Shown piece after piece: positions 27,163-35,923 of a stretch of 64,000 nucleotides of DNA. How positions within the stretch are numbered: the stretch's first letter is position 1; every line of letters starts with the position of its first letter. The translations under genes were made by a program, and so were the position numbers. Origin of the DNA: Nocardia beijingensis NBRC 16342 (lineage in GTDB: Bacteria; Actinomycetota; Actinomycetes; Mycobacteriales; Mycobacteriaceae); assembly GCF_001612785.1 (NCBI RefSeq), contig NZ_BDBC01000063.1, positions 1 through 64,000 on the forward strand. The letters run 5' to 3'. The notes below the pieces were generated by a model. That model saw only the letters and a list, made by a program, of their open reading frames with translations, was not told the DNA's origin and made no database searches.

Positions 27163-27801
27163 TCAGCCTTCGGCGGCCAGGTCGGCGAGCAGGGCGATGC
27201 GTTCGGCGGCCGGGCGTTTCGGGCAGCTGGTGCACATCTCGCAGCCGGGAACCTCGAACACCAGGCAGCAAGAGATGCGGCGCACGAAAGTACGTCCGCC
27301 GATCTCGACGAAACGCGGAACGGGAAGTTTGCCACCGATCTCGGCGGCCAGCCGCGCGCCCGCGTCCGGCGACCCGGCGTCCAGCGCGCGGTTGCCGATC
27401 GCGTCGGCCACGATCGCCCACAACGCGGGGACGCCGGCGCTCGACACCCGGGCCACCGGCGGGATGACGGTCGTCAGCGTCTCGCCCAGCGCCGCCGCGC
27501 TTCCGGCGGCCTGGCCGCCGTCCGCCGGGAGGCGTACCCGTTCGATGCCGCCGTCGGGGCGCACTTCGCACTCCAGCCGCTCCAGCACGGCCTCCGGGGC
27601 GGCCTCGTCGTGCGCGTACGCCCGCGCGATCTGCTCCACCAGCGCGGACGCGACCATGCACCACCACAGCGTGCCCGCGATACGCAACGACGTGGTCCCC
27701 CAGGAATGGCCCATCTCCGCGATCCGCGCGGCCAGCCATTCCGGTTGGGTGAGCATGCGCCCGGGAACGGTGGTCACCGTTACAGGGGGCTGCGCAGCCA
27801 T
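27163..27801 (-). CDS. FhuF-like (2Fe-2S) protein, probable ferric-siderophore reductase
   Basis: The C-terminal motif SCCLVFEVPGCEMCTSC is the FhuF/FscN-type CC-x10-C-x2-C signature for an unusual 2Fe-2S cluster used to reduce ferric siderophores in the cytoplasm. The rest (about 210 residues) is a helical FhuF-like domain. Start is uncertain: ATG 27801, ATG 27807 and GTG 27777 are all open, and the first two overlap the end of the upstream PGPGW gene. No siderophore transporter lies beside it in this window. Confidence 0.85.
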   Translation of the reverse strand: MAAQPPVTVTTVPGRMLTQPEWLAARIAEMGHSWGTTSLRIAGTLWWCMVASALVEQIARAYAHDEAAPEAVLERLECEVRPDGGIERVRLPADGGQAAGSAAALGETLTTVIPPVARVSSAGVPALWAIVADAIGNRALDAGSPDAGARLAAEIGGKLPVPRFVEIGGRTFVRRISCCLVFEVPGCEMCTSCPKRPAAERIALLADLAAEG

Positions 27802-28205
27802 TCCCATTCGACTCCGATCCAACTACCCACAAGCCCGAACGTTCCCAATACCCACAGCGTCGCCACCACCAGCGCGGCGGTGCCGACGGCCCCGGCCACC
27901 TGCACGACGCGGCCCTGACGGGAGTACCAGTCCATCAATTGCCGGTACCGGTCCCGCAGCCACGCCAATACCGCGCGCGCCCAAGCGAATTCGGTGGCGA
28001 GGATACCCAGCCCTGCGAACACGATCGCCCAGCCGGGACCGGGATAGGGGATCGCGAGCACACCTGCCGCGAGCACGGCTATACCGGCCACCGCGACCAC
28101 GATCCGGTAGCCGAGATACAGCGTAGGTCGTCGCTCGAGCCCGGCACGGAAGGCGCGCCAGCGGGTCGGCCGATCGGTCGAGGTCGTTTCCGGATCTGCG
28201 GTCAC
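27780..28205 (-). CDS. PGPGW family membrane protein (TIGR02611 type)
   Basis: The 141-residue membrane protein has the family motif IPYPGPGW near residue 52, an amphipathic basic N-terminus (RWRAFRAGLERRPTL), and two clear hydrophobic segments (about 33-52 and 100-125), the first running into the motif. Overlaps or abuts the downstream FhuF-like gene, suggesting co-transcription. Function of the family is unknown. Confidence 0.87.
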   Translation of the reverse strand: MTADPETTSTDRPTRWRAFRAGLERRPTLYLGYRIVVAVAGIAVLAAGVLAIPYPGPGWAIVFAGLGILATEFAWARAVLAWLRDRYRQLMDWYSRQGRVVQVAGAVGTAALVVATLWVLGTFGLVGSWIGVEWEWLRSPL

Positions 28206-28260
28206 GTCCCCAGGGTACGAGCGTCCGGCCGGTCGAATCCGCTCCCACGTGCCCGGATGC

Positions 28261-28300
28261 GATGATCCCGCCCAGGGCGGTCGCCCCGGGCGGGATCATC
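28261..28300 (-). terminator. Hairpin terminator after the first SulP-carbonic anhydrase gene
   Basis: Perfect 13-bp inverted repeat (28261-28273 against 28288-28300) with a 14-nt loop, 12 nt beyond the stop at 28313 on the minus strand and upstream of the PGPGW gene start at 28205. It probably ends the SulP-carbonic anhydrase transcript. Confidence 0.7.
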
Positions 28301-28312
28301 CATCCCCGTCGA

Positions 28313-30562
28313 TCAGACGAGTTCGCGAGCGGGCCGATGGGCTGCGTCATCGATGTGCGCGATCCCGTTCTCGGTCACCTCGACCACGCGAGCGGAGGCG
28401 ATGTCGAAGAACAGGCCCGACACCTTGACGCCGCGTTCGGCGACCGCCTTGCGCACCGCAGGGTGCCGGTGCAGCAACTCGAGCTGCACCGCCACGTTCA
28501 CCATGCTCAGCTGATCCACCTCGCCGAAACCGGCCTCCCGCGCCGCGCCTGCCACCGGATGCCCCGCGCGGAAGCGCTCCAGGCTGGGCCGGGCGTGGGA
28601 AAGCCAGGCGTCCACGCCGGGAACCTCGGCTCCGGCGTGTAACGCCTTCATCGCGCCGCAGGAGGAATGTCCGCAGACCACGATCGAGCGGACGTTCAGC
28701 TGCTCCAACGCGAACACCAGGGCGGCCTCCACCGAGGCGTCGCCCTCGGCGGGCGCGAGGTTGCCCACGTTGCGCACCGTGAACAGGTCTCCAGGGCCGC
28801 TGTTGGTGATGATGTTCGGCACGATCCGCGAGTCCGAGCAGGTCAGGAAGAACGAATCCGGGTCCTGCGTGTCGCGCAGCTCGTCCAGGTGCGGCCGGAC
28901 GACGTGGGCGTGGCTGCGGTGGTAGGCCGCCACACCCGCCGCGACCGGGTTCTCGTGCCGCTCGTCGCGTCGCCACGGGCCGAGGATCTCGTCCCAAACC
29001 GAGCGCGCGAAGCTGCGCGCGGGCGGCTGGGCCCCTGCGTGGGCCATCCTGGCGCCGCCGATCTCCACGAAATCGACGCTGCCGCCGTTGTTCACCTGCT
29101 GGCGGGCGAATTCCTCGATCGCCTCGAACGCCGCGTGATCGAGGAAGTCGACGGTCATCTCCACCGTGACGTCGACACCGGCAGGGATCTTCGCGAACTG
29201 CGCCGACAGTTTCGGCAACGCGAGGAAGGTGGCCGAGCCGTCGATGGTGACCAACCAGCGCTGGGTGCCAGGAATCTGTTCGGCCTTCACCGCGACGCGG
29301 ACCACCCGCCACAGCAGCAGGCCGAAGGCGAGGGCCAGGCCGATCAGCACACCCTCGAGCAGGTTCGCGAACACCACGCCGAGCACCGTCACCGCGTAGA
29401 CCAGCAGGTCGCCGGTGCGCCGCGCCAGTTTGATGTGGGCCAGCTTCACCAGCTGGATGCCGATGACGATGAGCAGACCGGCCAGCGCGGCCTTCGGGAT
29501 CTGCTCCACCACCGAGACCAGCGCCACCGAGAACACCAGCACCCACACGCCGTGCAGGATCGCGGAGGCGCGGCTGTGCGCGCCCGCCTGCACGTTGGTG
29601 GCGCTGCGCACGATCACGCCGGTGACCGGCAGGCCGCCGAGCAGCCCCGACAGCACGTTCGCCGAGCCCTGGCCGATCAGCTCCCGGTCGAAGTCGGTGC
29701 GCTTGCGCGAGTGCATCTTGTCCACGGCCACCGCCGACAGCAGGCTCTCCACGCTGGCGATCAGCGCGATGGTGAGGATGGCCAGCACCAGACCCGACCA
29801 GTCGCCGCTCGGCAGAGCGGGCAGGCCGATGGCGTCGAACAGCGAGCCGTTGAGCACGATGCGCTCGGCGTTCAGCGGCAACACCAGCGACAACACCGTG
29901 CCGACCAGCACCGCGACCAGCGGACCCGGCACGACCCTGACTTTCGCGGGCAGGTACTTCCAGCCGAGCATGATCGCGATCACGACCGTGCCGATCAGCG
30001 TGCCGCCGCCCTCCAGCGACAGCAGCTGTCCGGGCAGCTCGATGATGTTGCGCCAGGCCGAGCTGTGCGAGGAGCCGCCGAGCAGCACATGGATCTGCTG
30101 CAGGGCGATGGTGATGCCGATGCCGGCGAGCATCGCGTGCACCACCACGGGCGCGACGGCGAGCGCCGCCCTGGCCACGCGGCTGAGGCCGAGCAGGATT
30201 TGCAGCACACCGGCCGCGCAGAATATGAAACACGCGGTACGCCAACCGAATTGGTTGATGGTCTCGGCGACAACGACGGTGAGGCCCGCGGCGGGGCCGC
30301 TGACCTGCAAAACCGAGCCGCCGAGCGTTCCGACGACGATGCCGCCGATGACGGCGGCGATGAGCCCGGCGGCGACGGGGGCTCCGGAGGCGATCGCGAT
30401 GCCGAGCGAAAGCGGCAGCGCGACAAGGAAAACCACGATCGAGGCGGGCAGATCGTGACGGAGGATATCGGTGAAGCGGTCGGACAGAGGTCCGGAACTG
30501 CGGCCCGGGCCCGGCGGTGCGGGCATGGACGGTGGCGGGGCCAAATCGTGATCGATAGCCAT
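28313..30562 (-). CDS. SulP transporter-STAS-carbonic anhydrase fusion, copy 1
   Basis: The 749-residue protein joins a SulP family anion transporter (about residues 30-420, with LPASIVVFLVALPLSLGIA and the signature region FDRELIGQGSANVLSGLLGG, given here in part), a STAS-like domain (about 435-530, VDFLDHAAFEAIEEFA), and a C-terminal beta-class carbonic anhydrase with zinc/active-site motifs CSDSR and CGHSSC. Likely bicarbonate (or sulphate) uptake coupled to CO2/bicarbonate conversion, as proposed for Rv3273. ATG 30562 has GGAGAGTC directly upstream. A tandem paralogue lies upstream at 30807-33035 and shares its promoter core. Confidence 0.92.
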   Translation of the reverse strand: MAIDHDLAPPPSMPAPPGPGRSSGPLSDRFTDILRHDLPASIVVFLVALPLSLGIAIASGAPVAAGLIAAVIGGIVVGTLGGSVLQVSGPAAGLTVVVAETINQFGWRTACFIFCAAGVLQILLGLSRVARAALAVAPVVVHAMLAGIGITIALQQIHVLLGGSSHSSAWRNIIELPGQLLSLEGGGTLIGTVVIAIMLGWKYLPAKVRVVPGPLVAVLVGTVLSLVLPLNAERIVLNGSLFDAIGLPALPSGDWSGLVLAILTIALIASVESLLSAVAVDKMHSRKRTDFDRELIGQGSANVLSGLLGGLPVTGVIVRSATNVQAGAHSRASAILHGVWVLVFSVALVSVVEQIPKAALAGLLIVIGIQLVKLAHIKLARRTGDLLVYAVTVLGVVFANLLEGVLIGLALAFGLLLWRVVRVAVKAEQIPGTQRWLVTIDGSATFLALPKLSAQFAKIPAGVDVTVEMTVDFLDHAAFEAIEEFARQQVNNGGSVDFVEIGGARMAHAGAQPPARSFARSVWDEILGPWRRDERHENPVAAGVAAYHRSHAHVVRPHLDELRDTQDPDSFFLTCSDSRIVPNIITNSGPGDLFTVRNVGNLAPAEGDASVEAALVFALEQLNVRSIVVCGHSSCGAMKALHAGAEVPGVDAWLSHARPSLERFRAGHPVAGAAREAGFGEVDQLSMVNVAVQLELLHRHPAVRKAVAERGVKVSGLFFDIASARVVEVTENGIAHIDDAAHRPARELV

Positions 30563-30706
30563 GACTCTCCTTCGCCGACTCGGCTGTTTCGCCGAGGTCG
30601 GTTGACGATCAACATGTCCAGCAGGGCACAAGACCGCGAACCGGCATCTCGCGGTGAAGCAGTCCCGACACAGCGATGAGTCGAGATGTAAACGAGTGCA
30701 AGTGTA

Positions 30707-30734
30707 TTGGTAAAGACTTAGCAAAGCCTGAGAA
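30707..30734 (-). promoter_or_regulatory. Promoter core of SulP-CA copy 1 (conserved with copy 2)
   Basis: On the minus strand TTCTCA (30729-30734) and TACCAA (30707-30712) are separated by 16 bp. The same layout occurs before copy 2 (TTCACA, 16 bp, TACTAT at 33178-33205), and the spacers share GCTTTG-N2-AA-N-TCTT. Downstream, a GTTnAC...CTCGAC block (30680-30694 and 33156-33169) is also shared. Distances to the start codons agree (about 145 nt each), which supports a functional promoter. Confidence 0.6.
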
Positions 30735-30782
30735 GTTCGCCGATTGTGTGTCATTCCCCACTGCGCTGCTGTCGCCGATCAT

Positions 30783-30798
30783 CGTGATCCACCACACA
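30783..30798. promoter_or_regulatory. Degenerate Crp-like site before SulP-CA copy 1
   Basis: CGTGA-N6-ACACA matches 8 of 10 arm positions of TGTGA-N6-TCACA. It overlaps the last region before the copy 2 stop and is centred about 90 bp upstream of the inferred copy 1 transcription start. Weak on its own; listed because copy 2 has a perfect box in the corresponding place. Confidence 0.3.
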
Positions 30799-30806
30799 AT
30801 GCCTGG

Positions 30807-33035
30807 TCAGACCGGCTCCGCCGCGATACGCCCGCGCTCGTCGCCGAACTCCGCGATACCGTCCACCATGACCTCGATCACTCGCGCCGTGGCGAGGTCG
30901 AAGAACAATCCCGAAACCGTCACGCCCCGCTCCTCGATCCCCCGCCGCACGACCGGATGGGCGTGCAAGGTCTCCACCTGCACCGCGACGTTCACCATGG
31001 CCAGCTGGTCCACCGGCCCGAAGCCCGCGACGGCCGCAGCGGCGGCGACCGGATGTCCGAGCCGGTAGCGCTCCAGGCTCGGCCGCGCGTGCTCCAGCCA
31101 GTCGCCGAGACCGGCCCCGGCCCGCACTTCGCGATGCAGCGCCTCCATCGCACCGCAGCCGGAGTGGCCGCACACCACGACCGCGCGCACGTCCAGCCGC
31201 TCCAGCGCGTAGATCAGTGCCGCCTCCACCGAGACGTCCCCGCCGCCCGTCGGCACCAGGTTGCCCACATTGCGCACGGTGAACAGGTCGCCGGGGCCGC
31301 TGTTGGTGATGACGTTCGGCACGATCCTGGCGTCCGCGCAGGTGAGGAAGAACGAGTCGGCGGCGTGCCGATGCCGCAGCTTGTCCAGATGCGGGCGCAG
31401 CAGGTGGGCGTGGCCGCGGTGGTAGGCGGCGATCCCTGCCGCGATGCGGTTCTCCCTGTCGCTCGTTGGCCGCCACGGTCCGATGACCTGTTCGACGACC
31501 TGCCTGAAGTGCCCGCGCTCGGGCGGTCCGGCCAACGTGGCGGTCATCCGTTCGCCGCCCAGCTCGGCGAATTCCACCGTGCCGCCGCTGGTTTCGCGCT
31601 CGCGCGCCCACTCGGTGAGGAACTCGTGCGTGGCGTGGTCGAGGAAGTCGACGGCCATCTCGACGGTCACATCGGCGTCGGCCGGGACCTTCGCCAGCTC
31701 CGCGGTGAGCTTCGGCAAGGCCAGGAAGGTGCAGGTGCCGTCGATGGCGACCACCCAGCGACGCGAGCCGGGAACCGGCGCCGCGACGATCATCACGCGC
31801 ACCACCCGCCACAACAGCAGCGCGAATGCCAGTACCAGCCCGATCAGCATGCCCTGCAAGAGATTCAGGAACACCACACCCAGCACCGTCGCCAGGTAGA
31901 CGTACACTTCACCGGCCCGCCGGGCCAGCCGGATGTGCGCCAGCTTGATCAGCTGCACGCCGACGAAGATGAGCAGCCCGGCCAGCGCGGCGGTCGGGAT
32001 CTGCCGCACGAGTCCGGCGAGGGCCACCGCGAACAGCAGGATCCACACGCCGTGCAGCACGGTCGCCGCCCGGCTGCGGGCGCCCGCGTTCGCGTTGGTG
32101 ATGCTGCGCACGATGACGGCCGCGATCGGCAGGCCGCCGAGCAAGCCGGACACGACATTGGCCGAACCCTGCCCGATCAGCTCCCGGTCGAAATCGGTAC
32201 GGTGCCCCGGCCGCATCTTGTCCACCGCGACGGCTGACAGCAAGCTCTCGATGCTGGCGATGAGGGCGATCGTCACCATGGTCGAGGCGATGGCCGTCAG
32301 GCCGCCGGAGGGGATGGCGGGCAGCCCCACGGAGTCCGGCAACGACCCGTCCAGCACGAGGCGCTCGACGTGCGTGGGCAGCACGAGCGCCAGCAGGGTG
32401 GCGGTGACCACCGCGACGAGCGGTCCCGGGATCACGCGCACCCGCCGCGGCGCGAAGCGCCACGCGATCAGGATGCCGATGACGACCAGGCCGACGCACA
32501 GGTCGCCGGTACGCACCGACAGCAGCTGCCGCGGCAGCTCGGCCAGCGCGGCGAACGACGAACTCAGCGAGTTGCCGCCGAGCAGCACGTGCACCTGTTG
32601 CAGCGCGATCACCACGCCGATGCCGGCCAGCATGCCGTGCACGACCACCGGTGCGATGGCAAGCGCGGCGCGCGCGACGCGACTGAGCCCGAAGAGGATC
32701 TGCAGCACTCCGGCGCCGATGGTGATGAAGCACGTTGCGGCCCAGCCGAACTGGTGCACGCTCGCGGCGACGACCACGGTGAGGCTCGCGGTGGGCCCGC
32801 TGACCTGAATCGAGGAACCACCGAGTAGCCCGGCCACCACGCCGCCGACGGCGGCGGCGATCAGGCCTGCGGCGACGGGAGCGCCGGAGGCCACCGCGAC
32901 GCCGAGCGAGAGGGGAAGCGCGACCAGGAAGACCACGATGGAAGCGGGCAGATCGGCACGTCCGATACTGGTCAGAGGACCGGTGATCCGTGCATGCGGC
33001 GACGTCCGGGGTGCGAGATCGGTGTCGGTGGACAT
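30807..33035 (-). CDS. SulP transporter-STAS-carbonic anhydrase fusion, copy 2
   Basis: Paralogue of the gene at 28313 with the same three-part layout in 742 residues: SulP transporter (about 25-415), STAS-like segment (about 425-520, MAVDFLDHATHEFLTEWA) and beta-carbonic anhydrase. The anhydrase motif reads CADAR rather than CSDSR, keeping the Cys zinc ligand and the Asp-Arg dyad, and CGHSGC keeps the His and second Cys. ATG 33035 follows AAGGAGAAAAT. The two genes are tandem on the minus strand, 244 nt apart, each with its own promoter, so they arose by duplication including the control region. Confidence 0.91.
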   Translation of the reverse strand: MSTDTDLAPRTSPHARITGPLTSIGRADLPASIVVFLVALPLSLGVAVASGAPVAAGLIAAAVGGVVAGLLGGSSIQVSGPTASLTVVVAASVHQFGWAATCFITIGAGVLQILFGLSRVARAALAIAPVVVHGMLAGIGVVIALQQVHVLLGGNSLSSSFAALAELPRQLLSVRTGDLCVGLVVIGILIAWRFAPRRVRVIPGPLVAVVTATLLALVLPTHVERLVLDGSLPDSVGLPAIPSGGLTAIASTMVTIALIASIESLLSAVAVDKMRPGHRTDFDRELIGQGSANVVSGLLGGLPIAAVIVRSITNANAGARSRAATVLHGVWILLFAVALAGLVRQIPTAALAGLLIFVGVQLIKLAHIRLARRAGEVYVYLATVLGVVFLNLLQGMLIGLVLAFALLLWRVVRVMIVAAPVPGSRRWVVAIDGTCTFLALPKLTAELAKVPADADVTVEMAVDFLDHATHEFLTEWARERETSGGTVEFAELGGERMTATLAGPPERGHFRQVVEQVIGPWRPTSDRENRIAAGIAAYHRGHAHLLRPHLDKLRHRHAADSFFLTCADARIVPNVITNSGPGDLFTVRNVGNLVPTGGGDVSVEAALIYALERLDVRAVVVCGHSGCGAMEALHREVRAGAGLGDWLEHARPSLERYRLGHPVAAAAAVAGFGPVDQLAMVNVAVQVETLHAHPVVRRGIEERGVTVSGLFFDLATARVIEVMVDGIAEFGDERGRIAAEPV

Positions 33036-33177
33036 ATTTTCTCCTTCGCCGGGTGGACCCGGTTCATCGGTCAAACATGTTCTTGGCATCGAAAGCGAGC
33101 AGCGGGCGAAGCGTTGGCCTTCATCCGGTCGACAGAAGCGACCCGTGAAACGGCGGTCGAGACGGTGAACGGAAACG

Positions 33178-33205
33178 ATAGTAAAGAGTTCACAAAGCGT
33201 GTGAA
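33178..33205 (-). promoter_or_regulatory. Promoter core of SulP-CA copy 2
   Basis: TTCACA (33200-33205), 16-bp spacer, TACTAT (33178-33183) on the minus strand, near the sigma-70 consensus in both boxes (5 of 6 for the -35). Conserved in sequence and spacing with the region before copy 1. The inferred start near 33171 gives a leader of about 135 nt. Confidence 0.6.
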
Positions 33206-33243
33206 AAGGTTTCCGATCCGGCTGACCGCAACCGCTACCATAA

Positions 33244-33259
33244 TGTGACTCAGGTCACA
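33244..33259. promoter_or_regulatory. Perfect Crp-type binding site upstream of SulP-CA copy 2
   Basis: TGTGA-CTCAGG-TCACA matches the Crp/Rv3676 consensus TGTGA-N6-TCACA at every arm position. It is centred about 80 bp upstream of the inferred copy 2 transcription start, a distance used by class I Crp activation. cAMP-Crp control of the bicarbonate transporter-anhydrase is the inference. Confidence 0.6.
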
Positions 33260-33303
33260 GCGCAACAAAGGGATGCCGACGCCCCGACCCAGAGACGGCG
33301 TGC

Positions 33304-34473
33304 TCACCGCCGCACGACGTCGAAGAGCAATCCCTCGATCGCGACGCCTGGCGCGAAGGAGAACGCCACGCCCGTCGAGAGCGGCTCGGTCCCGGAGGTC
33401 TCACCGGCTATCCGTTCCAGCACGAAGATCAGTGAGACGCTCGACATGTTCCCGTATTCGCCGAGCACCTCCCAGCTGGCCGATGCGGCTTCCGGTGGGA
33501 GGCCCAGCGATCGCGCGGATTCGAGCAAGATCTTCGGGCCGCCCGGGTGGATCGCCCACACGTCGATGTCCGGCTGCCGCAATCCGTTGCGGCGCAGGAC
33601 ATCACGCACGACGGGAGCAACGCCGTCGTAGATGTACCGAGGGACGTTCTCGGACAGCTCGCACGTGATGCCGTCGTGATTGACGCCGACCACGATGCCG
33701 TCTTCGGTGTCCTCGAACAGGTGGGTGAAGGTGTCCCGCAGGACGATCGTCCCGGGTTCGGCCGGTTCCTGCCCCCGCTTCGCTCCGATGACGACCGCCC
33801 CGCATCCATCTCCGAACAGGCTGTGGGTCACCGCGTCGCCGATACCCCCCACGGGGACGGCATGCACCGAGTTGAGTTCGATGCACAGGACCATCGCCTT
33901 CTTGCCGGGGTTGGCCCGGACGAAATCGGAGGCGGCGCGTATTCCGTTCATCGCCGCCGCGCAGCCCATGAAGTTGACGACCAGGCGGGCGACCGACCGA
34001 GGCAATCCTAGGTTTTCCACGACGGCGACATCGACGCCGGGCGCGATGACGCCGGTGCTCGTCGCGAAGATCAGAAGCCCGAGGTCGGCCGGGTCGGTTC
34101 CGTCGAGCGCGCGCCGCGCCACGTCGACCGCCAGCGGGACGGCATGGCGGTAGAACAGGCGCATGCGCTCCTGGATCGGCGCCGGTGCGCCGCCCGGCGC
34201 GTGAATCCGAGGGTCCAGCGGGTCGACCGCGAAGCGCCGGCTACCGATCATCGTCTTGCGGAAGATCCGTCTGACCTGGTCTTTCCGCTCCGGATCGGTG
34301 AGTTGCCCCGCCATCCAGTCCGCTGCGACGGACTGATCGAGGACCAAGCCCGGCGTACCGGTGGCAATTGCTTCGATGACGGGTACGGTCGGCGGCGGCA
34401 CCGACGGGAGCGCGTGCTCCCGCGCGTGCGGAGCCGTGCGGATGCGAGGTGCCTGGTCGAGAGCGATGGACAT
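33304..34473 (-). CDS. Type III polyketide synthase (chalcone/stilbene synthase family)
   Basis: Homodimeric ketosynthase that extends an acyl-CoA starter with malonyl-CoA units and cyclises the product. The 389 residues have the catalytic triad: Cys in VNFMGCAAAMN (near 170), His in AIHPGGPK (near 307) and Asn in YGNMSS (near 340). It resembles the mycobacterial Pks10/Pks11/Pks18 group, which make alkyl-pyrones or alkyl-resorcinols. No methyltransferase or hydroxylase lies directly beside it; the distal P450 and monooxygenases are too far to assign. Lies on the same strand upstream of the SulP pair. Confidence 0.93.
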   Translation of the reverse strand: MSIALDQAPRIRTAPHAREHALPSVPPPTVPVIEAIATGTPGLVLDQSVAADWMAGQLTDPERKDQVRRIFRKTMIGSRRFAVDPLDPRIHAPGGAPAPIQERMRLFYRHAVPLAVDVARRALDGTDPADLGLLIFATSTGVIAPGVDVAVVENLGLPRSVARLVVNFMGCAAAMNGIRAASDFVRANPGKKAMVLCIELNSVHAVPVGGIGDAVTHSLFGDGCGAVVIGAKRGQEPAEPGTIVLRDTFTHLFEDTEDGIVVGVNHDGITCELSENVPRYIYDGVAPVVRDVLRRNGLRQPDIDVWAIHPGGPKILLESARSLGLPPEAASASWEVLGEYGNMSSVSLIFVLERIAGETSGTEPLSTGVAFSFAPGVAIEGLLFDVVRR

Positions 34474-34656
34474 AGAGCCGTTCTTTCCTCACTCGAGCGA
34501 TGGAGAATCCGTACTCCCATCGTCGAAGAGCAAACACTCGGCAACCAGATACCCCAGGGGTAGGGATACCCACCCCCGCAAGACCCTGTGACCCGTTCCC
34601 ATGATGCTCGGGGCCGATAGACCCGACCCGAGCCGGAAACGACCAGGAACACAAAA

Positions 34657-34688
34657 ATCCCCCCAACCAGGTACAATGTCGAGGGGAT
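34657..34688 (-). terminator. Original tRNA-Val(CAC) terminator, now separated from the tRNA by the element
   Basis: ATCCCC (34657-34662) pairs with GGGGAT (34683-34688), and reading on the minus strand the hairpin is followed by a run of five T (34653-34657). It begins just 4 nt beyond the distal att repeat. It therefore looks like the chromosomal terminator that followed the tRNA-Val gene before insertion. Confidence 0.7.
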
Positions 34689-34691
34689 GAA

Positions 34692-34734
34692 GTGGTCCCA
34701 GCTGGGATCGAACCAGCGACCTTCCGCGTGTGAG
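34692..34734. repeat. Distal attachment site (tRNA-Val 3' fragment)
   Basis: 43 bp identical to the end of the tRNA-Val(CAC) gene at 43073-43115, from the last acceptor-stem bases through the T arm to the anticodon loop. Beyond 34734 the match stops, so this is not a functional tRNA. It lies next to the integrase gene. Confidence 0.92.
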
Positions 34735-34801
34735 TCAGGCACATCGTTGCAGGTCAGAACGGTGGCACGTGCGGTCGTGTCCCCCACGTGCCCCGAATCT
34801 G

Positions 34802-35923
34802 TCAGTGCCTCACGATGATGGTGCGCGGCAGCTCGACCGCATTGCCTCTGGCTGCCAGCTTGCTCAGCTCGGCGGCGACCTCCTTGTCCCGGCCGTCGAC
34901 AGCGTGCAGGTACCGCAGCGCGGCAGCCGTCGAGGCATGCCCGAGTCGCTTCTTCAGGTCGGCCAGCGTGGCCCCGGTCGCCGCAGCCAAGGTCTGGCCC
35001 GTGTGCCGAAGGTCATGGAAGCTGACCTCCACTCCGACCCGATTCCGTGCCCGGACGAACGCCTGGTAGATCGCGTTGCCCCGCATCCGCTGACCGTCCT
35101 GGCCGACGAATAGCCAGGTAGGCCCCGACCACTTCTCCAGGTGCTCCACGAGGAACGGCCGAAGGTGCGGTGGGATGGACACCGGCCGCTTGCCCGCGTC
35201 GGTCTTCGGGTCCTTGTCGAACGCCTCGCCGGACTCCAGGAGTTCCACTCGATTGCGCCGGACCCAGACCTCATCAGCCACCAGGTCCAGGTCCACGACC
35301 GCCAGCCCGATGATCTCGCCGCGCCGCAGACCGCACCACGCCGCGAGCAACACTGCCGCCCTATAACGGGGAGTGATCTTCTCGACCAGTTCGGCGACCT
35401 GGGCCGGAGTCGCTACCGTGCGTTCCTTCGCTCGGTCAGAACCGGCGCTCTTGATTGTGCACGGATTTGCCGAAATCGCGCCGTCCCGTTTCGCCTGATT
35501 CATCACCGTCCGCAGGAACCGGTAGGACTGGGCGATGGAGGTCTTGCCGCCAGTGCCAGCCAGCGCCTTGGCGTGCCAGCTGCGCACCACCGGAGGCGTG
35601 ATCGCGATCAGCGGCTTGTCCAGCAGCTCCGTCATGTGCAGGCGCATGTTCCGTCTGCACGTCTCCTCCCACCGCGGACCCACGTCCGGGTTGTCGCGCA
35701 GGTAGGCCGCGGCGTAGTCGCCGAACCGCTGACGCCCGATCCGCTCATCGAGCCAGGCGCCCCGGCTGATGTCGGCTTCGACGTTGACCAGCCACCGGTC
35801 CGCGTCGGTCTTCGTCCGGAAGGTGTTCGGCGCGTTCTGCCGCTTGCCGTTGGGGCCGATGAACGACGCCTGATACTTGCCGGAAGGCAGCTTGCGGACT
35901 TTGCCGAACCGCCGTCGTGCCAT
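34802..35923 (-). CDS. int: Tyrosine-type site-specific integrase of the element
   Basis: Recombines the element attP with the tRNA-Val attB. The 373-residue protein has an N-terminal arm-binding domain (RKLPSGKYQASFIGPNGKR), a SAM-like core-binding domain (about 62-165), and the catalytic domain with Arg in CGLRRGE (about 201), HDLRH (304-308), GHAS (330) and the nucleophile Tyr in ALRYLHA (339). All six usual active-site positions look intact. The xis stop TGA and the int ATG share one base, so the pair is coupled, as in pSAM2. Confidence 0.95.
   Translation of the reverse strand: MARRRFGKVRKLPSGKYQASFIGPNGKRQNAPNTFRTKTDADRWLVNVEADISRGAWLDERIGRQRFGDYAAAYLRDNPDVGPRWEETCRRNMRLHMTELLDKPLIAITPPVVRSWHAKALAGTGGKTSIAQSYRFLRTVMNQAKRDGAISANPCTIKSAGSDRAKERTVATPAQVAELVEKITPRYRAAVLLAAWCGLRRGEIIGLAVVDLDLVADEVWVRRNRVELLESGEAFDKDPKTDAGKRPVSIPPHLRPFLVEHLEKWSGPTWLFVGQDGQRMRGNAIYQAFVRARNRVGVEVSFHDLRHTGQTLAAATGATLADLKKRLGHASTAAALRYLHAVDGRDKEVAAELSKLAARGNAVELPRTIIVRH

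Noticed and set aside
28667..30679. 670-codon plus-strand frame across SulP-CA copy 1
   Set aside because: Antisense shadow of the fusion gene; His/Asp/Arg/Gln-rich translation with no domain.
34692..34734. Second tRNA-Val gene at the left end of the element
   Set aside because: Only the 3' 43 bp are present; the 5' acceptor and D arm are missing, so it is an attachment-site copy, not a tRNA.
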